Part shown: positions 18,805 to 27,185 of the stretch, piece by piece | Position numbering within the stretch: the first letter of the stretch is position 1 | How the letters are laid out: each line of letters opens with the position of its first letter | NCBI RefSeq assembly: GCF_030209435.1 | Contig: NZ_JARVRX010000001.1 | Location: forward strand, 682,001 to 746,000 | From: Mycolicibacterium sp. lyk4-40-TYG-92 | Lineage (GTDB): Bacteria > Actinomycetota > Actinomycetes > Mycobacteriales > Mycobacteriaceae | Direction of reading: 5' to 3' | Length of the DNA stretch: 64,000 nt | Notes under the pieces: generated by a model | The model's input: only the letters and a program-made list of their open reading frames with translations | Told to the model about the DNA's origin: nothing | Database searches by the model: none | Program-made: the position numbers and the translations under genes

Positions 18805-19676
18805 GACGCCGAGTACACCTCCAGGGTGCAGCACTTGACCGAACCGCCGCCCTTGAGCAACTCGGACAGGTCGACACCGACGGGCCGGAAACCGGCGGCG
18901 GCGAGTTGCGCGGCGAAGCCGGTGGCCGCGGCCGGATGTACGACGTTCAGTCCGTCGGACACCGCGTTCAGGCCGAGGACGTGGGCGTCGGCGTCGGAAA
19001 CCTCGATGGCGCCCGGAAACATCTTGCGCAGCAACGCCACCGACGTGGCGCCGAAGGCCGGGGGATAGAACGCGATGGTCTCGTCGTCGAGCACGGCCAG
19101 TGCCGTGTCGAGGTGGTAGAAGCGGGGGTTGACGAGCTGCAGGCTGACCAACGGCAGCCCGGACAGCTTGGCGACCTCGTCGTGCGACTGGCGGTCGGTG
19201 CGGAATCCGTAGCCGGCCAGGATTTGCGATCCGATGATCAGCAGGTCGCCCTGGCCCTCGTTGGTGTGCTCGGTATACAGCGGGCAGTAGCCGTGGTCCA
19301 TCATCCATCCGGCATAGGCCACCGATTCTCCGGTCCGCTGCGGGTAGGCGAACCGGGCGATGATGGCCACCTTCTCGAACCCGTCATCGAGCACCAGTCC
19401 GCCGTTGGCGGCGTACACCATGTCGGGCAGTCCGGGAATCGGGTCGACCAGTTCGACGGTGTGCCCGAGGCTCCGGTACGTCCGGACCAGCTGCTCCCAT
19501 TGCCGCACCGCCAACGCCGTGTCAACGCGGGCGGAAGGGTCCATCCACGGGTTGATCGCATATTCGACGGCGAAATGCGTCGGCCGGGTCATCACATAGT
19601 GCCGGGGGCGGGCCACCCGGTCCGGTCGCCAACCTGAGTTCGGTGTCGCCATCTTGACGACATCAGTAATCGTCAT
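18798..19676 (-). CDS. Amidinotransferase/DDAH-fold arginine-modifying hydrolase (Rv2323c-like)
   Basis: A 292-residue protein of the guanidino-group-modifying superfamily (arginine deiminase/DDAH fold). Family landmarks are RPRHYVMTRP near the start, VYAANGGLVLD (about 94-104), a His-containing region FYHLDTALAVLDDE (about 187-200) and a C-terminal Cys in KCCTLEV (about 283-289), the expected nucleophile. It is expected to act on arginine or a related guanidino compound and deliver ornithine to RocD. The same pair with an AsnC regulator occurs as Rv2321c-Rv2324. Divergent from the AsnC gene. Confidence 0.85.
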   Translation of the reverse strand: MTITDVVKMATPNSGWRPDRVARPRHYVMTRPTHFAVEYAINPWMDPSARVDTALAVRQWEQLVRTYRSLGHTVELVDPIPGLPDMVYAANGGLVLDDGFEKVAIIARFAYPQRTGESVAYAGWMMDHGYCPLYTEHTNEGQGDLLIIGSQILAGYGFRTDRQSHDEVAKLSGLPLVSLQLVNPRFYHLDTALAVLDDETIAFYPPAFGATSVALLRKMFPGAIEVSDADAHVLGLNAVSDGLNVVHPAAATGFAAQLAAAGFRPVGVDLSELLKGGGSVKCCTLEVYSASC

Positions 19677-19704
19677 AATTCGATGGTAGAAGCACTCTCG
19701 CGTG

Positions 19705-19721
19705 CAAGCAATCGATGCTTG
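19705..19721. promoter_or_regulatory. Palindromic operator candidate in the rocD/asnC divergent gap
   Basis: CAAGCA-ATCGA-TGCTTG forms a six-base-arm inverted repeat. It lies in a 121-base gap that is noticeably AT-rich for this genome and also contains two short repeats, TCTATTG and CAATCTATTG (about 19740-19775). Lrp/AsnC proteins bind several degenerate AT-rich palindromes, so this is a fair candidate site for the adjacent regulator acting on the rocD operon and on itself. Confidence 0.5.
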
Positions 19722-19797
19722 TTGCGCATATGTAACAGATCTATTGTTTGATTGCCCGCGATTCAACAATCTATTGCGTGACGGAGGTGTGCGGCCG

Positions 19798-20259
19798 GTG
19801 GAAAGCGTCGACGAGACCGACGAGCGCATCCTGGCGGAGTTGGCGGACAACGCGCGCGCCACGTTCGCCGAGATCGGTGAGCGGGTGGGCCTGTCGGCGC
19901 CCGCGGTCAAGCGGCGCGTCGACCGGCTTCTCGCCACGGGCGTCATCCGTGGCTTCACCACCGTCGTCGACCGGAATGTGATCGGTTGGGGCACAGAGGC
20001 ATACGTTCAGGTGTACTGTCACGGCACCATCACGCCGGCGCAGCTGCGGGAGGCCTGGGAGGGTATCCCCGAGGTGGTCTCGGCCGCCACGGTGACCGGC
20101 ACGTCCGACGCGATCCTGCATCTGTTGACGCGAGATATGCGGCATCTGGAGGCGGTGCTGGAGCGCATCCGGGGCAGTGCGGCGATCGAACGCAGCGAGA
20201 GCATCGTGGTGCTGTCGAACATCGTCGAGCGCCGGGTCGGGGGCTGGGGCCAGGCCTGA
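19798..20259 (+). CDS. Lrp/AsnC-family transcriptional regulator
   Basis: A 153-residue regulator of standard Lrp length. The helix-turn-helix spans about residues 20-45 (FAEIGERVGLSAPAVKRRVD), followed by a RAM ligand-binding domain (AYVQVYC near 67-73, GTSDAILHLLTRDM near 101-114). It is divergent from the arginine hydrolase-rocD operon and is its likely activator, with arginine or ornithine as probable effector. The GTG at 19798 is placed ten bases after ACGGAGG; the longer reading frame to 19702 would run through the operator region. Confidence 0.9.
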   Translation: MESVDETDERILAELADNARATFAEIGERVGLSAPAVKRRVDRLLATGVIRGFTTVVDRNVIGWGTEAYVQVYCHGTITPAQLREAWEGIPEVVSAATVTGTSDAILHLLTRDMRHLEAVLERIRGSAAIERSESIVVLSNIVERRVGGWGQA

Positions 20260-20335
20260 GTCCCGGCCGGCCTGCTGAGCAGGCAAGCACAGGGTGGCCT
20301 ACCTCCCACCGGCCGCATCGTGTAAGAAAGCCGAC

Positions 20336-21511
20336 GTGACTACAAACGGAGGCATCGTCATCGTCGGTGGCGGTCTGGCCGCCGCGCGTACCGCTGAGCA
20401 ACTGCGCAAAGCCGGGTACGCCGGGCCGATCACGCTGATCAGCGACGAGGTCCATCTGCCGTACGACCGGCCGCCGCTGTCCAAGGACGTGCTGCGCGCC
20501 GAGGTCGACGACACGACACTCAAGCCCGCGGAGTTCTACGACGAGAACAACATCACGCTGCTGCTGGGTTCGGGCGCGGTCAAGCTCGACACCGATGCCC
20601 AGACGGTGACCCTCGCGAACGGCGAGGTCGTCGCCTACGCGGAGCTGGTCATCGCCACGGGCCTGGTGCCCCGCACCATCCCGTCGCTGCCGGACCTCGA
20701 GGGCATCCGGGTGCTGCGCACCTACGACGAGTCGCTGGCGCTGCGCGCGCACGCCGGTTCGGCCAAGCGCGCCGTGGTGATCGGCGCCGGGTTCATCGGC
20801 TGCGAGGTGGCGGCCAGCCTGCGCAAGATCGGTGTCGAGGTGACCATCGTCGAACCGCAGCCCACGCCCCTGGCGTCGGTGCTCGGTACCGAGATCGGTG
20901 AACTGGTGGCACGGCTGCACCGCGCCGAAGGCGTCGACGTGCGGTGCGGCGTCGGGGTCACCGGCGTGACCGGCACCGGCCACGTCGAGAAGGTGCAGCT
21001 TGCCGACGGCTCCGAACTGGACGCCGACGTCGTCGTCGTCGGGATCGGGTCGCGCCCGTCCACCGACTGGCTCGACGGCAGCGGCATCGCCGTCGACAAC
21101 GGTGTCGTGTGCGACGCCGCTGGCCGTACCAGCGTGCCGAACGTGTGGGCCATCGGTGATGTCGCCTCCTGGCGTGATGCGGCGGGACACCAAGTGCGCG
21201 TGGAACATTGGAGCAACGTGGCCGAACAGGCGCGGGTGATCGTGCCGGCGATGCTGGGCCAGGATGCCACCGCCGCCGTGGTCGTGCCCTACTTCTGGAG
21301 CGACCAGTACGACGTCAAGATCCAGTGCCTGGGTGAGCCCAAAGCCGGCGACACCGTGCACATCGTCGAGGACGACGGCCGCAAGTTCCTGGCGTTCTAC
21401 GAGCGCGACGGCGCGGTGAGCGGCGTGGTCGGCGGTGGCATGCCGGGCAAGGTGATGAAGAACCGCGCCAAGGTCGCGGCCGCCGTCCCGATCGCCGACG
21501 TTTTGCCGTGA
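20336..21511 (+). CDS. NAD(P)H-dependent ferredoxin reductase (Rv0688-like)
   Basis: A 391-residue FAD/NAD(P)H oxidoreductase of the rubredoxin/putidaredoxin reductase class. Motifs: FAD GGGLAAARTAEQLRKAGY (about 9-26), HLPYDRPPLSK (about 41-51), second Rossmann GAGFIGCEVAASLRK (about 149-163) and FAD AIGDVASW (about 270-277), then the C-terminal FWSDQYDVKIQ segment (about 320-330) typical of these reductases. It would pass electrons from NAD(P)H to a ferredoxin, often one serving a P450. Located between the mycofactocin SDR region and mftR, as Rv0688. The GTG start follows AAGAAAG. Confidence 0.87.
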   Translation: MTTNGGIVIVGGGLAAARTAEQLRKAGYAGPITLISDEVHLPYDRPPLSKDVLRAEVDDTTLKPAEFYDENNITLLLGSGAVKLDTDAQTVTLANGEVVAYAELVIATGLVPRTIPSLPDLEGIRVLRTYDESLALRAHAGSAKRAVVIGAGFIGCEVAASLRKIGVEVTIVEPQPTPLASVLGTEIGELVARLHRAEGVDVRCGVGVTGVTGTGHVEKVQLADGSELDADVVVVGIGSRPSTDWLDGSGIAVDNGVVCDAAGRTSVPNVWAIGDVASWRDAAGHQVRVEHWSNVAEQARVIVPAMLGQDATAAVVVPYFWSDQYDVKIQCLGEPKAGDTVHIVEDDGRKFLAFYERDGAVSGVVGGGMPGKVMKNRAKVAAAVPIADVLP

Positions 21512-21517
21512 TCCGCG

Positions 21518-21548
21518 CACGAAAATCCGCGCCGGCCGCGGATTTTCG
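21518..21548. terminator. Bidirectional hairpin between convergent genes
   Basis: ACGAAAATCCGCG (21518-21530), a CCGGC spacer and CGCGGATTTTCGT (21536-21548) make a perfect 13-bp stem. It fills the 45-base gap between the convergent ferredoxin reductase and VOC genes, so a bidirectional terminator role is likely; there is no long U-run. Confidence 0.65.
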
Positions 21549-21556
21549 TACACAGA

Positions 21557-22837
21557 TCACATGGAGCCGAGGTAGAACCGGGCGCCCTGGTCGTCGGTGC
21601 ACAGCGCTGACATGCCGTACGGCTGGCGGCTCGGTTCGTCGATGACGGTGCCGCCCGCCTCGCGGACTCGCGCCACGGCAGCGTCGATGTCCGTCACGTC
21701 CCACATCGGGACGGCGACGGTCTGCGCCGCACCGCCGGCGGCACCGGACATCGGGTGGCAGCCTTGCACCCCCCAGCCGTCGTCGATCCGGCCCGGCTCG
21801 AACGTCCAGGAAAGCACCTGGCCGTAGAAGTCCCGGAAGGCGGCTGAGTCGGTGACTTCATAGGTGAGGTACGAAAGTTCGCCTGGCCCTGCGCCATTGA
21901 GCTCCGGCCGGGGCACACCCGGCGTCGGCTGGAACACCGCGAACTCGGTGCCGAGCGCGTCAGTGGCGTCGAGCGTCGCACCCCACTCGTGGGTCTCTGG
22001 CGTGCCCACGCGGCCGCCCGCGGCCACGATCGCCTCCCGTGCGGTGTCGAGGTCGCGCACCGCGTAGCAGCAGAACAACGTCTGCGGGCCGGTGGTTTCG
22101 ACGATGCCGGTGCTCAGGCGGGTGTTGGTCACCTGGCGCGTGGCCGGGTCGTACACCCAGCCGAGCACGTGCCCGTAGAAGGCGGCGGCCCGCTGGGCGT
22201 CCGGTGTCTGCACCGACACGTAGCCGACATCTCCGTGCTGGATGGGTGCCGCGAGTCCGGGGATCGGACCGGTCAGCATCCAGCGGTGCCCGAACGGGTC
22301 GATCACCACCGCGGTCCGCGAGCCGTGGGCCTCGTAGGGTTCCCGCTGCACCTGCGCACCGTGTTGCCGGGCCTGCGCCAGAGCGGCGTCGGTGTCCGGC
22401 ACCGCGAGCATCAGGCTCACCGAAACAGCCTGGGGCTGTGGTGCTTTCAGGCCGATCTCGGAGAACTCATCGGCCAGGTACAGCACGCCGCCGGCCAGCG
22501 TCAGCTCGGCATGGCCGATCCGGCCGTCGTCCATGACGATCGGATCCCCGACCAGGACGGCGCCGAGCGCGTCGACGTACCAGGCGACCGCGGCCCGCGC
22601 GTCGGCCACGGCCAAGTAGGGCAGAGCCGCCGGACGTGGCAGCTCGGTCGCAGCGGCGGCAGGCGTGTTCAGTTCGGCGATGGCTGTGTCTGTTCCACTC
22701 ATGTCGATTCCTTTCGGGAGGGTGAGGGCGGCTTCCAGCCGCGCGCGCAGCCGGGCCGCGAAAACCGGATCGGGCGGCACGGGGAGTTCACCGCCGGCCA
22801 GAACGGTCAGCGGGTCGTGACTGTTGTGCTGGGTCAT
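21557..22837 (-). CDS. VOC-family (glyoxalase-like) protein with a short ECF-partner-like N-terminus
   Basis: A 426-residue protein with three consecutive vicinal-oxygen-chelate modules, beginning at PYLAVADARAAVAWYVDALG (about 71-90), VGYVSVQTPDAQRAAAFYG (about 190-208) and LSYLTYEVTDSAAFRDFYG (about 313-331). Such proteins include glyoxalases, dioxygenases and antibiotic-binding proteins; metal residues are only partly conserved. The first 45 residues form a separate small segment rich in Arg/Leu (ARLRARLEAALTLPKG, about 28-43), similar to that found at the start of proteins encoded directly after ECF sigma factors. Its start overlaps the sigma gene stop (ATGA). Confidence 0.8.
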   Translation of the reverse strand: MTQHNSHDPLTVLAGGELPVPPDPVFAARLRARLEAALTLPKGIDMSGTDTAIAELNTPAAAATELPRPAALPYLAVADARAAVAWYVDALGAVLVGDPIVMDDGRIGHAELTLAGGVLYLADEFSEIGLKAPQPQAVSVSLMLAVPDTDAALAQARQHGAQVQREPYEAHGSRTAVVIDPFGHRWMLTGPIPGLAAPIQHGDVGYVSVQTPDAQRAAAFYGHVLGWVYDPATRQVTNTRLSTGIVETTGPQTLFCCYAVRDLDTAREAIVAAGGRVGTPETHEWGATLDATDALGTEFAVFQPTPGVPRPELNGAGPGELSYLTYEVTDSAAFRDFYGQVLSWTFEPGRIDDGWGVQGCHPMSGAAGGAAQTVAVPMWDVTDIDAAVARVREAGGTVIDEPSRQPYGMSALCTDDQGARFYLGSM

Positions 22838-23376
22838 GACGCACCTCCGTCCTGGTATTCGGTTCGGAATGCCCGCCGCGCCCGGACCAGCAGGGCTTCG
22901 GTGGCGTGCACGGTGCGTCCGATCAACTCGGCGCATTCGGGCACGGGGCGGTCATCCAGATATCGCAGTGTCAGCACCATCCGGTGCTGTTCGGGTAGCC
23001 GGGCCAGCGCGGCCTCGGCGACCAGGCGATCCAGTTCGGCATCCCAGTCGTCGAAAGGCTCTGCAGGCTCGGGCGTTTCGGCCACGGGCACGGTGAATCT
23101 GTCGTGCCTGCGGCGGTAGTGATCGGCCAGTTTGTGCCTGGCCACACCGATCAGCCACGGCACGGAGATCGCCGGTGGCGCTTCGCGACGGGCAGCATCC
23201 ATCGCCGCAAGAAACGTCTCTGACGTCAGATCCTCCGCGGTGCCCCGATCACCGCAGCGCCGTACGAAGTACCCGTAGACCACAGGTAACGCCGAGTCGT
23301 ACAGCGCCAGCAGTGTCTGCGGAGCATCTCCGTCTGATTCGCCCCTCACACCCTTATCGTCGCGCCGGGCGGTCAT
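22834..23376 (-). CDS. ECF sigma factor
   Basis: A 180-residue RNA polymerase sigma factor of the extracytoplasmic-function type. Region 2 is seen as VYGYFVRRCGDRGTAEDLTSETFLAA (split as VYGYFVRR near 33-40 and AEDLTSETF near 47-55), and region 4 as LPEQHRMVLTLRYLDDRPVPEC (LPEQHRMVLTLRYLD near 127-141) with the recognition helix ELIGRTVHATEALLVRAR (about 150-167). No classical anti-sigma gene follows; the coupled partner is the VOC protein. The ATG at 23376 has a weak GGAAA site; a GTG at 23349 is an alternative. Confidence 0.88.
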   Translation of the reverse strand: MTARRDDKGVRGESDGDAPQTLLALYDSALPVVYGYFVRRCGDRGTAEDLTSETFLAAMDAARREAPPAISVPWLIGVARHKLADHYRRRHDRFTVPVAETPEPAEPFDDWDAELDRLVAEAALARLPEQHRMVLTLRYLDDRPVPECAELIGRTVHATEALLVRARRAFRTEYQDGGAS

Positions 23377-23402
23377 TTTCCGACGGGCCAAACGGAAATT
23401 TC

Positions 23403-23457
23403 TGTGATTGGTGCACGGTCTTCCGCGCTGACCGCGGAAAACCGTGCACAAATCACA
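23403..23457. terminator. Long inverted repeat overlapping the mftR 3' end
   Basis: Arms of 25 bases (23403-23427 and 23433-23457) match at 23 positions, with a five-base spacer. They read TGTGATTGGTGCACGG...TTCCGCG and its complement. The right arm covers the mftR stop codon. In mftR's direction it would form a very stable RNA hairpin just after the gene, so termination is a likely role. It also lies just upstream of the ECF sigma start. Confidence 0.6.
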
Positions 23458-24085
23458 CCGAACGAAGTCCCTCGCGGACGATGTCGAAGGCTTCGCCCAG
23501 GGCGTCGGGCAGGGAGACGGTCTCGTCGGCGAGCCACTGTTCGTAGGCGGTCAGCGCCACTCCGAGCACCGTCCACGCCACTGTCTGCGGCACCAGCGCC
23601 GTCGGCTTGGTGTCCAGCCGGCGCGCGACGAATGCCGCGATCACGCCGCGCCACCCCGCGTACATCGTCATCGAGTAGGCCTGCAGCGCGTCGGTCTGCA
23701 GGATCACCTGCATCCGGCGCCGGTGCCGGGGCGTCTCGGACTCGTCAAAACTGTTGAATTCCAGCAGCGCCGAGCGCAGGGCGGCGTCCAATGGGACGTT
23801 GTGGGGGACGGCATTCAAGAGGTCCCGCAGGTCGGTCAGGCTCGCGTCGAAGTCGGCCCAGGGGATGGCGTTCTTCGAGGAGAAGTACCGGAAGAGGGTG
23901 CGCCGGGAGATTCCGGCGGCATGGGCGACGTCGTCGACGCTGACGTCGTCGAAGCCGCGGGTCGCGAACAGCTCGAGTGCCACATGGGTGATGTGGTCGC
24001 GCGTGGTGGAGCGGCGACGGCCCACCCGGCCGTGCTGAGGGGCGGTCCCGGCATCGCGCGCGGGACGCTCAGTCTCGGACCTCAT
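23453..24085 (-). CDS. mftR: Mycofactocin locus TetR-family regulator
   Basis: A 210-residue TetR regulator. The DNA-binding region is at about residues 29-70 ([16 protein letters not shown], then [21 protein letters not shown]), followed by the helical effector domain. In mycobacteria MftR represses the mft genes and is released by long-chain acyl-CoA (reported with oleoyl-CoA). It is divergent from mftA, with a candidate operator CAGTTGTC-N7-GGCAACTG in the 101-base gap. Equivalent to Rv0691c. Position and sequence both support the name. Confidence 0.93.
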   Translation of the reverse strand: MRSETERPARDAGTAPQHGRVGRRRSTTRDHITHVALELFATRGFDDVSVDDVAHAAGISRRTLFRYFSSKNAIPWADFDASLTDLRDLLNAVPHNVPLDAALRSALLEFNSFDESETPRHRRRMQVILQTDALQAYSMTMYAGWRGVIAAFVARRLDTKPTALVPQTVAWTVLGVALTAYEQWLADETVSLPDALGEAFDIVREGLRSV

Positions 24086-24139
24086 CAGACCCGCCCTTCC
24101 TTTTCGGCACTCGATGCCATATTCTTGCGACCTGGATCA

Positions 24140-24162
24140 CAGTTGTCGAGTTCCGGCAACTG
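24140..24162. promoter_or_regulatory. Candidate MftR operator upstream of mftA
   Basis: CAGTTGTC (24140-24147) and GGCAACTG (24155-24162) are an inverted repeat with one mismatch and a seven-base spacer. A possible -10 element, TATTCT, lies at 24120-24125, so a repressor bound here would sit over the transcription start. It shares the CGGCAAC half-site with the palindrome upstream of mftE. Confidence 0.55.
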
Positions 24163-24186
24163 CCACGGTAGCGAAAGGGGCGATCC

Positions 24187-24294
24187 ATGGACTCGAATCA
24201 GCAAGTTGGAACCGACACTGCGCATGACGGCCACTTGGTCACCGAGACGCTCGTCGAAGAGGTCTCGATCGACGGTATGTGCGGGGTCTACTGA
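24187..24294 (+). CDS. mftA: Mycofactocin precursor peptide
   Basis: A 35-residue ribosomally made peptide. It begins [10 protein letters not shown] and ends in the invariant core IDGMCGVY (28-35). MftC oxidatively decarboxylates the C-terminal Tyr and joins it to the neighbouring Val; MftE then releases the Val-Tyr derived dipeptide. The upstream part is the leader recognised by MftB. AAAGGGG lies five bases before the ATG. The stop is two bases before the mftB start, so the genes are one transcript. Confidence 0.97.
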   Translation: MDSNQQVGTDTAHDGHLVTETLVEEVSIDGMCGVY

Positions 24295-24296
24295 CC

Positions 24297-24632
24297 GTGT
24301 CTGCACCAGCCGCGGCCCGGATCGGGCCCGAGGCGGCGTTCGATCCTGACCGCGGCTGGAAGCTGCACCACCAGGTCGCCGTCCGACCGGAACCGTTCGG
24401 CGCCCTCCTGTATCACTTTGGTACGCGCAAACTCTCGTTCCTGAAGAATCGCATCATCGTCGAGATCGTCAACTCGCTCGCCGACCATCCGGACGTCCGC
24501 AGCGCCTGCCGTGCCGCCGGTATCGACGATGACCAGCAGGGGCCGTATCTGCACGCGTTCGGCGTGTTGGTCCAGTCCAAGATGCTGATCCCGGCAGACC
24601 AGAACAGCCCCGAAGGATCCTCCGCTTCATGA
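24297..24632 (+). CDS. mftB: Mycofactocin peptide chaperone (RRE domain)
   Basis: A 111-residue peptide-binding protein with the RiPP recognition element (PqqD-like) fold. Characteristic segments are FDPDRGWKLHHQVAVRPEPFGALLYHFGTRKL, split here as WKLHHQVAVRPEPFGAL (about 21-37) and YHFGTRKLSFLKNRI (about 39-53). It binds the MftA leader and presents it to MftC. The GTG start is two bases after the mftA stop; its end overlaps mftC by four bases (ATGA). Confidence 0.95.
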   Translation: MSAPAAARIGPEAAFDPDRGWKLHHQVAVRPEPFGALLYHFGTRKLSFLKNRIIVEIVNSLADHPDVRSACRAAGIDDDQQGPYLHAFGVLVQSKMLIPADQNSPEGSSAS

Positions 24633-25831
24633 CCGCAACGGCACCCGTGCCCCGGCTGATCGAGCAGTTCGAGCACGGCCTCGACGCGCCCATCTGCCTC
24701 ACCTGGGAACTCACCTACGCCTGCAACCTGTCCTGCGTGCACTGCCTGTCGTCGTCGGGCAAGCGCGACCCGCGCGAGTTGAGCACGCAGCAGTGCAAGG
24801 ACATCATCGACGAGCTCGAGCGCATGCAGGTGTTCTACGTGAACATCGGTGGCGGCGAGCCGACGGTGCGGTCCGATTTCTGGGAGCTCGTCGACTACGC
24901 CACCGAGCACCACGTCGGCGTCAAGTTCTCCACCAACGGTGTGCGCATCGATGAGGCGGTCGCCGCCAAGTTGGCCGCGAGCGACTATGTGGACGTTCAG
25001 ATTTCGCTCGACGGCGCCACCGCGGAGATCAACGACGCGGTGCGCGGCCCGGGCTCGTTCGCCATGGCGATCCGGGCGCTGGAGAACTTGAAGAACGCCG
25101 GTTTCAAGGACGCCAAGATCTCGGTCGTGGTGACCCGGCACAACGTCGACCAGCTCGACGATTTCAAGGCCCTCGCCGACAACTACGGCGCTACCCTGCG
25201 CATCACCCGGCTGCGTCCGTCCGGCCGCGGTGCCGATGTGTGGGACGACCTGCACCCCACCGCCGAGCAGCAGGTGCAGCTGTACAACTGGCTGGTCGCC
25301 AAGGGCGAGCGGGTGCTCACCGGAGACTCGTTCTTCCACCTGTCGGGCCTCGGCGAGCCCGGTGCGCTGGCCGGCCTGAACCTGTGCGGCGCCGGTCGCG
25401 TCGTGTGCCTGATCGATCCCGTGGGCGACGTGTACGCTTGCCCGTTCGCCATCCACGAGCGCTTCCTGGCCGGAAACATCCTCAGCGACACCGGTTTTGG
25501 CGCCGGCTTCCAGAACGTCTGGCAGAACGCCCCGCTGTTCCGTGAGCTCCGGGAACCGCAGTCGGCCGGCGCCTGCAACAGCTGCGGGCACTACGACAGC
25601 TGCCGCGGCGGCTGCATGGCGGCCAAGTTCTTCACGGGCCTGCCCATGGACGGCCCGGACCCCGAGTGCGTGCAGGGCTACGGCGAACCCGCACTGGCGC
25701 TCGATCGCGACAAGCCCAAGTCGCACCTCGACCACTCGCGCAGTGGTGGCCGCAAGGGGCCCATCCCGCTCAAACTCCTGGCCATGCCGGCCAAGGCTCC
25801 CCAGAAATTCTGTAACGAAAGCCCCGTCTGA
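24629..25831 (+). CDS. mftC: Mycofactocin radical SAM maturase
   Basis: A 400-residue radical SAM/SPASM enzyme. The SAM-binding cluster is CNLSCVHC (Cys32, Cys36, Cys39), followed by GGGEPTVR (about 74-81). The C-terminal SPASM domain supplies further cysteines: NLCGAGRVVCLID (about 251-263), YACPF (about 269-273) and CNSCGHYDSCRGGC (about 316-329). It carries out the oxidative decarboxylation and ring formation on the C-terminal Val-Tyr of MftA. Coupled to mftB (ATGA) and two bases upstream of mftD. Confidence 0.97.
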   Translation: MTATAPVPRLIEQFEHGLDAPICLTWELTYACNLSCVHCLSSSGKRDPRELSTQQCKDIIDELERMQVFYVNIGGGEPTVRSDFWELVDYATEHHVGVKFSTNGVRIDEAVAAKLAASDYVDVQISLDGATAEINDAVRGPGSFAMAIRALENLKNAGFKDAKISVVVTRHNVDQLDDFKALADNYGATLRITRLRPSGRGADVWDDLHPTAEQQVQLYNWLVAKGERVLTGDSFFHLSGLGEPGALAGLNLCGAGRVVCLIDPVGDVYACPFAIHERFLAGNILSDTGFGAGFQNVWQNAPLFRELREPQSAGACNSCGHYDSCRGGCMAAKFFTGLPMDGPDPECVQGYGEPALALDRDKPKSHLDHSRSGGRKGPIPLKLLAMPAKAPQKFCNESPV

Positions 25832-25833
25832 TC

Positions 25834-27009
25834 ATGGCCCGTGATACCTGGTTCGAAACCGTCGCCATCGCGCAGGAGCGCGCGAAGAAGCGGCTCCCCA
25901 AGTCCGCCTACTCGTCGCTGATCTCCGCGAGCGAGAAGGGCCTGACGGTCGCCGACAACGTCGCGGCGTTCGGCGAGCTCGGCTTCGCGCCGCACGTCAT
26001 CGGCGCGCTGGACAAGCGTGAGATGGCCACAACGGTTATGGGTCAAGAGATTTCGCTGCCCGTGATCATTTCTCCGACCGGCGTGCAGGCGATCCACCCG
26101 GACGGCGAGGTCGCCGTCGCGCGCGCCGCCGCGGCGCGCGGCACTGCCATGGGCCTGTCGTCGTTCGCGAGCAAGCCGATGGAAGAGGTCATCGCGGCCA
26201 ACCCCAGGACGTTCTTCCAGATCTACTGGCTCGGCAGCCGCGACGACATCGCCGCGCGGGCGCAGCGCGCCAAAGACGCCGGTGCCAAGGGCCTCATCGT
26301 CACCACCGACTGGAGCTTCAGCCACGGCCGGGACTGGGGCAGCCCCAAGATCCCGGAGAAGATGGATCTCAAGACCATCGTGAAGATGAGCCCCGAGGTC
26401 ATGACCAAGCCACGCTGGCTGCTGCAGTGGGCCAAGACCATGCGGCCGCCGGCTCTGTCGGTGCCGAACCAGGCCGTCAACGGCCAGGCCCCGCCGCCGT
26501 TCTTCCAGGCCTATGGCGAATGGATGGGCACTCCGGCGCCGACCTGGGAGGACATCGCCTGGCTACGCGAGCTGTGGGGCGGGCCGTTCATGCTCAAGGG
26601 TGTGATGCGCATCGACGACGCCAAACGTGCTGTGGATGCCGGTGTTTCGGCCATCTCGGTGTCCAACCACGGCGGTAACAACCTGGACAGCACCCCGGCG
26701 TCCATCCGGGCGCTGCCCGCCATCGCCGAGGCCGTCGGCGACCAGGTCGAGGTTTTGCTGGACGGCGGTATCCGCCGCGGCAGCGATGTGGTCAAGGCGC
26801 TGGCGCTCGGTGCCCGCGCGGTCATGCTCGGCCGGGCCTACCTGTGGGGGCTCGCGGCCGAGGGTCAGGCCGGCGTCGAGAACGTGCTCGACATCATGCA
26901 CGGCGGTATCGACTCCGCGCTGCGTGGCCTGGGCAAGGCCTCGATCCATGACCTCGGACCGGACGACATCCTGGTGCCGGAAGGCTTCACGCGGCGGCTC
27001 GGCGGCTGA
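25834..27009 (+). CDS. mftD: Mycofactocin FMN-dependent oxidoreductase (premycofactocin synthase)
   Basis: A 391-residue member of the FMN-dependent alpha-hydroxyacid dehydrogenase family (annotated lldD1 in M. tuberculosis, Rv0694). Features are ISPTGVQAIHPDGEVAVARAA (split as ISPTGVQAIHPDGE near 74-87), SVSNHGGNNLDSTPA (about 273-287, active-site His) and LDGGIRRGSDVVKALALGA (about 309-327, FMN phosphate). In the pathway it oxidatively deaminates the MftE product to premycofactocin, giving the redox-active alpha-keto amide. A 176-base gap with a palindrome follows. Confidence 0.95.
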   Translation: MARDTWFETVAIAQERAKKRLPKSAYSSLISASEKGLTVADNVAAFGELGFAPHVIGALDKREMATTVMGQEISLPVIISPTGVQAIHPDGEVAVARAAAARGTAMGLSSFASKPMEEVIAANPRTFFQIYWLGSRDDIAARAQRAKDAGAKGLIVTTDWSFSHGRDWGSPKIPEKMDLKTIVKMSPEVMTKPRWLLQWAKTMRPPALSVPNQAVNGQAPPPFFQAYGEWMGTPAPTWEDIAWLRELWGGPFMLKGVMRIDDAKRAVDAGVSAISVSNHGGNNLDSTPASIRALPAIAEAVGDQVEVLLDGGIRRGSDVVKALALGARAVMLGRAYLWGLAAEGQAGVENVLDIMHGGIDSALRGLGKASIHDLGPDDILVPEGFTRRLGG

Positions 27010-27124
27010 GCCTGCGGGCGGCCCGGCGGGATTCGACGGGTCCGCTGATACGCGCGGTGCTGACGTGGCTGACGTGATGGTCGCCGGGGTATTGACAACC
27101 GGGGCGATTTGACCATTCGCTACG

Positions 27125-27179
27125 AATTGTTGCGTATACGGCAACAATTGGCGCACAGCGGGCAAATTCGGCTTACCAT
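27125..27179 (+). promoter_or_regulatory. Internal operator and candidate promoter upstream of mftE
   Basis: AATTGTTGC (27125-27133), GTATACG spacer and GCAACAATT (27141-27149) form a perfect 9-bp-arm palindrome. TACCAT at 27174-27179 could serve as a -10 element; the predicted start point would then fall at or next to the mftE GTG (27186), giving a leaderless mRNA. The half-site CGGCAAC is shared with the operator upstream of mftA, so MftR may bind here too. Confidence 0.5.
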
Positions 27180-27185
27180 CGCGGG

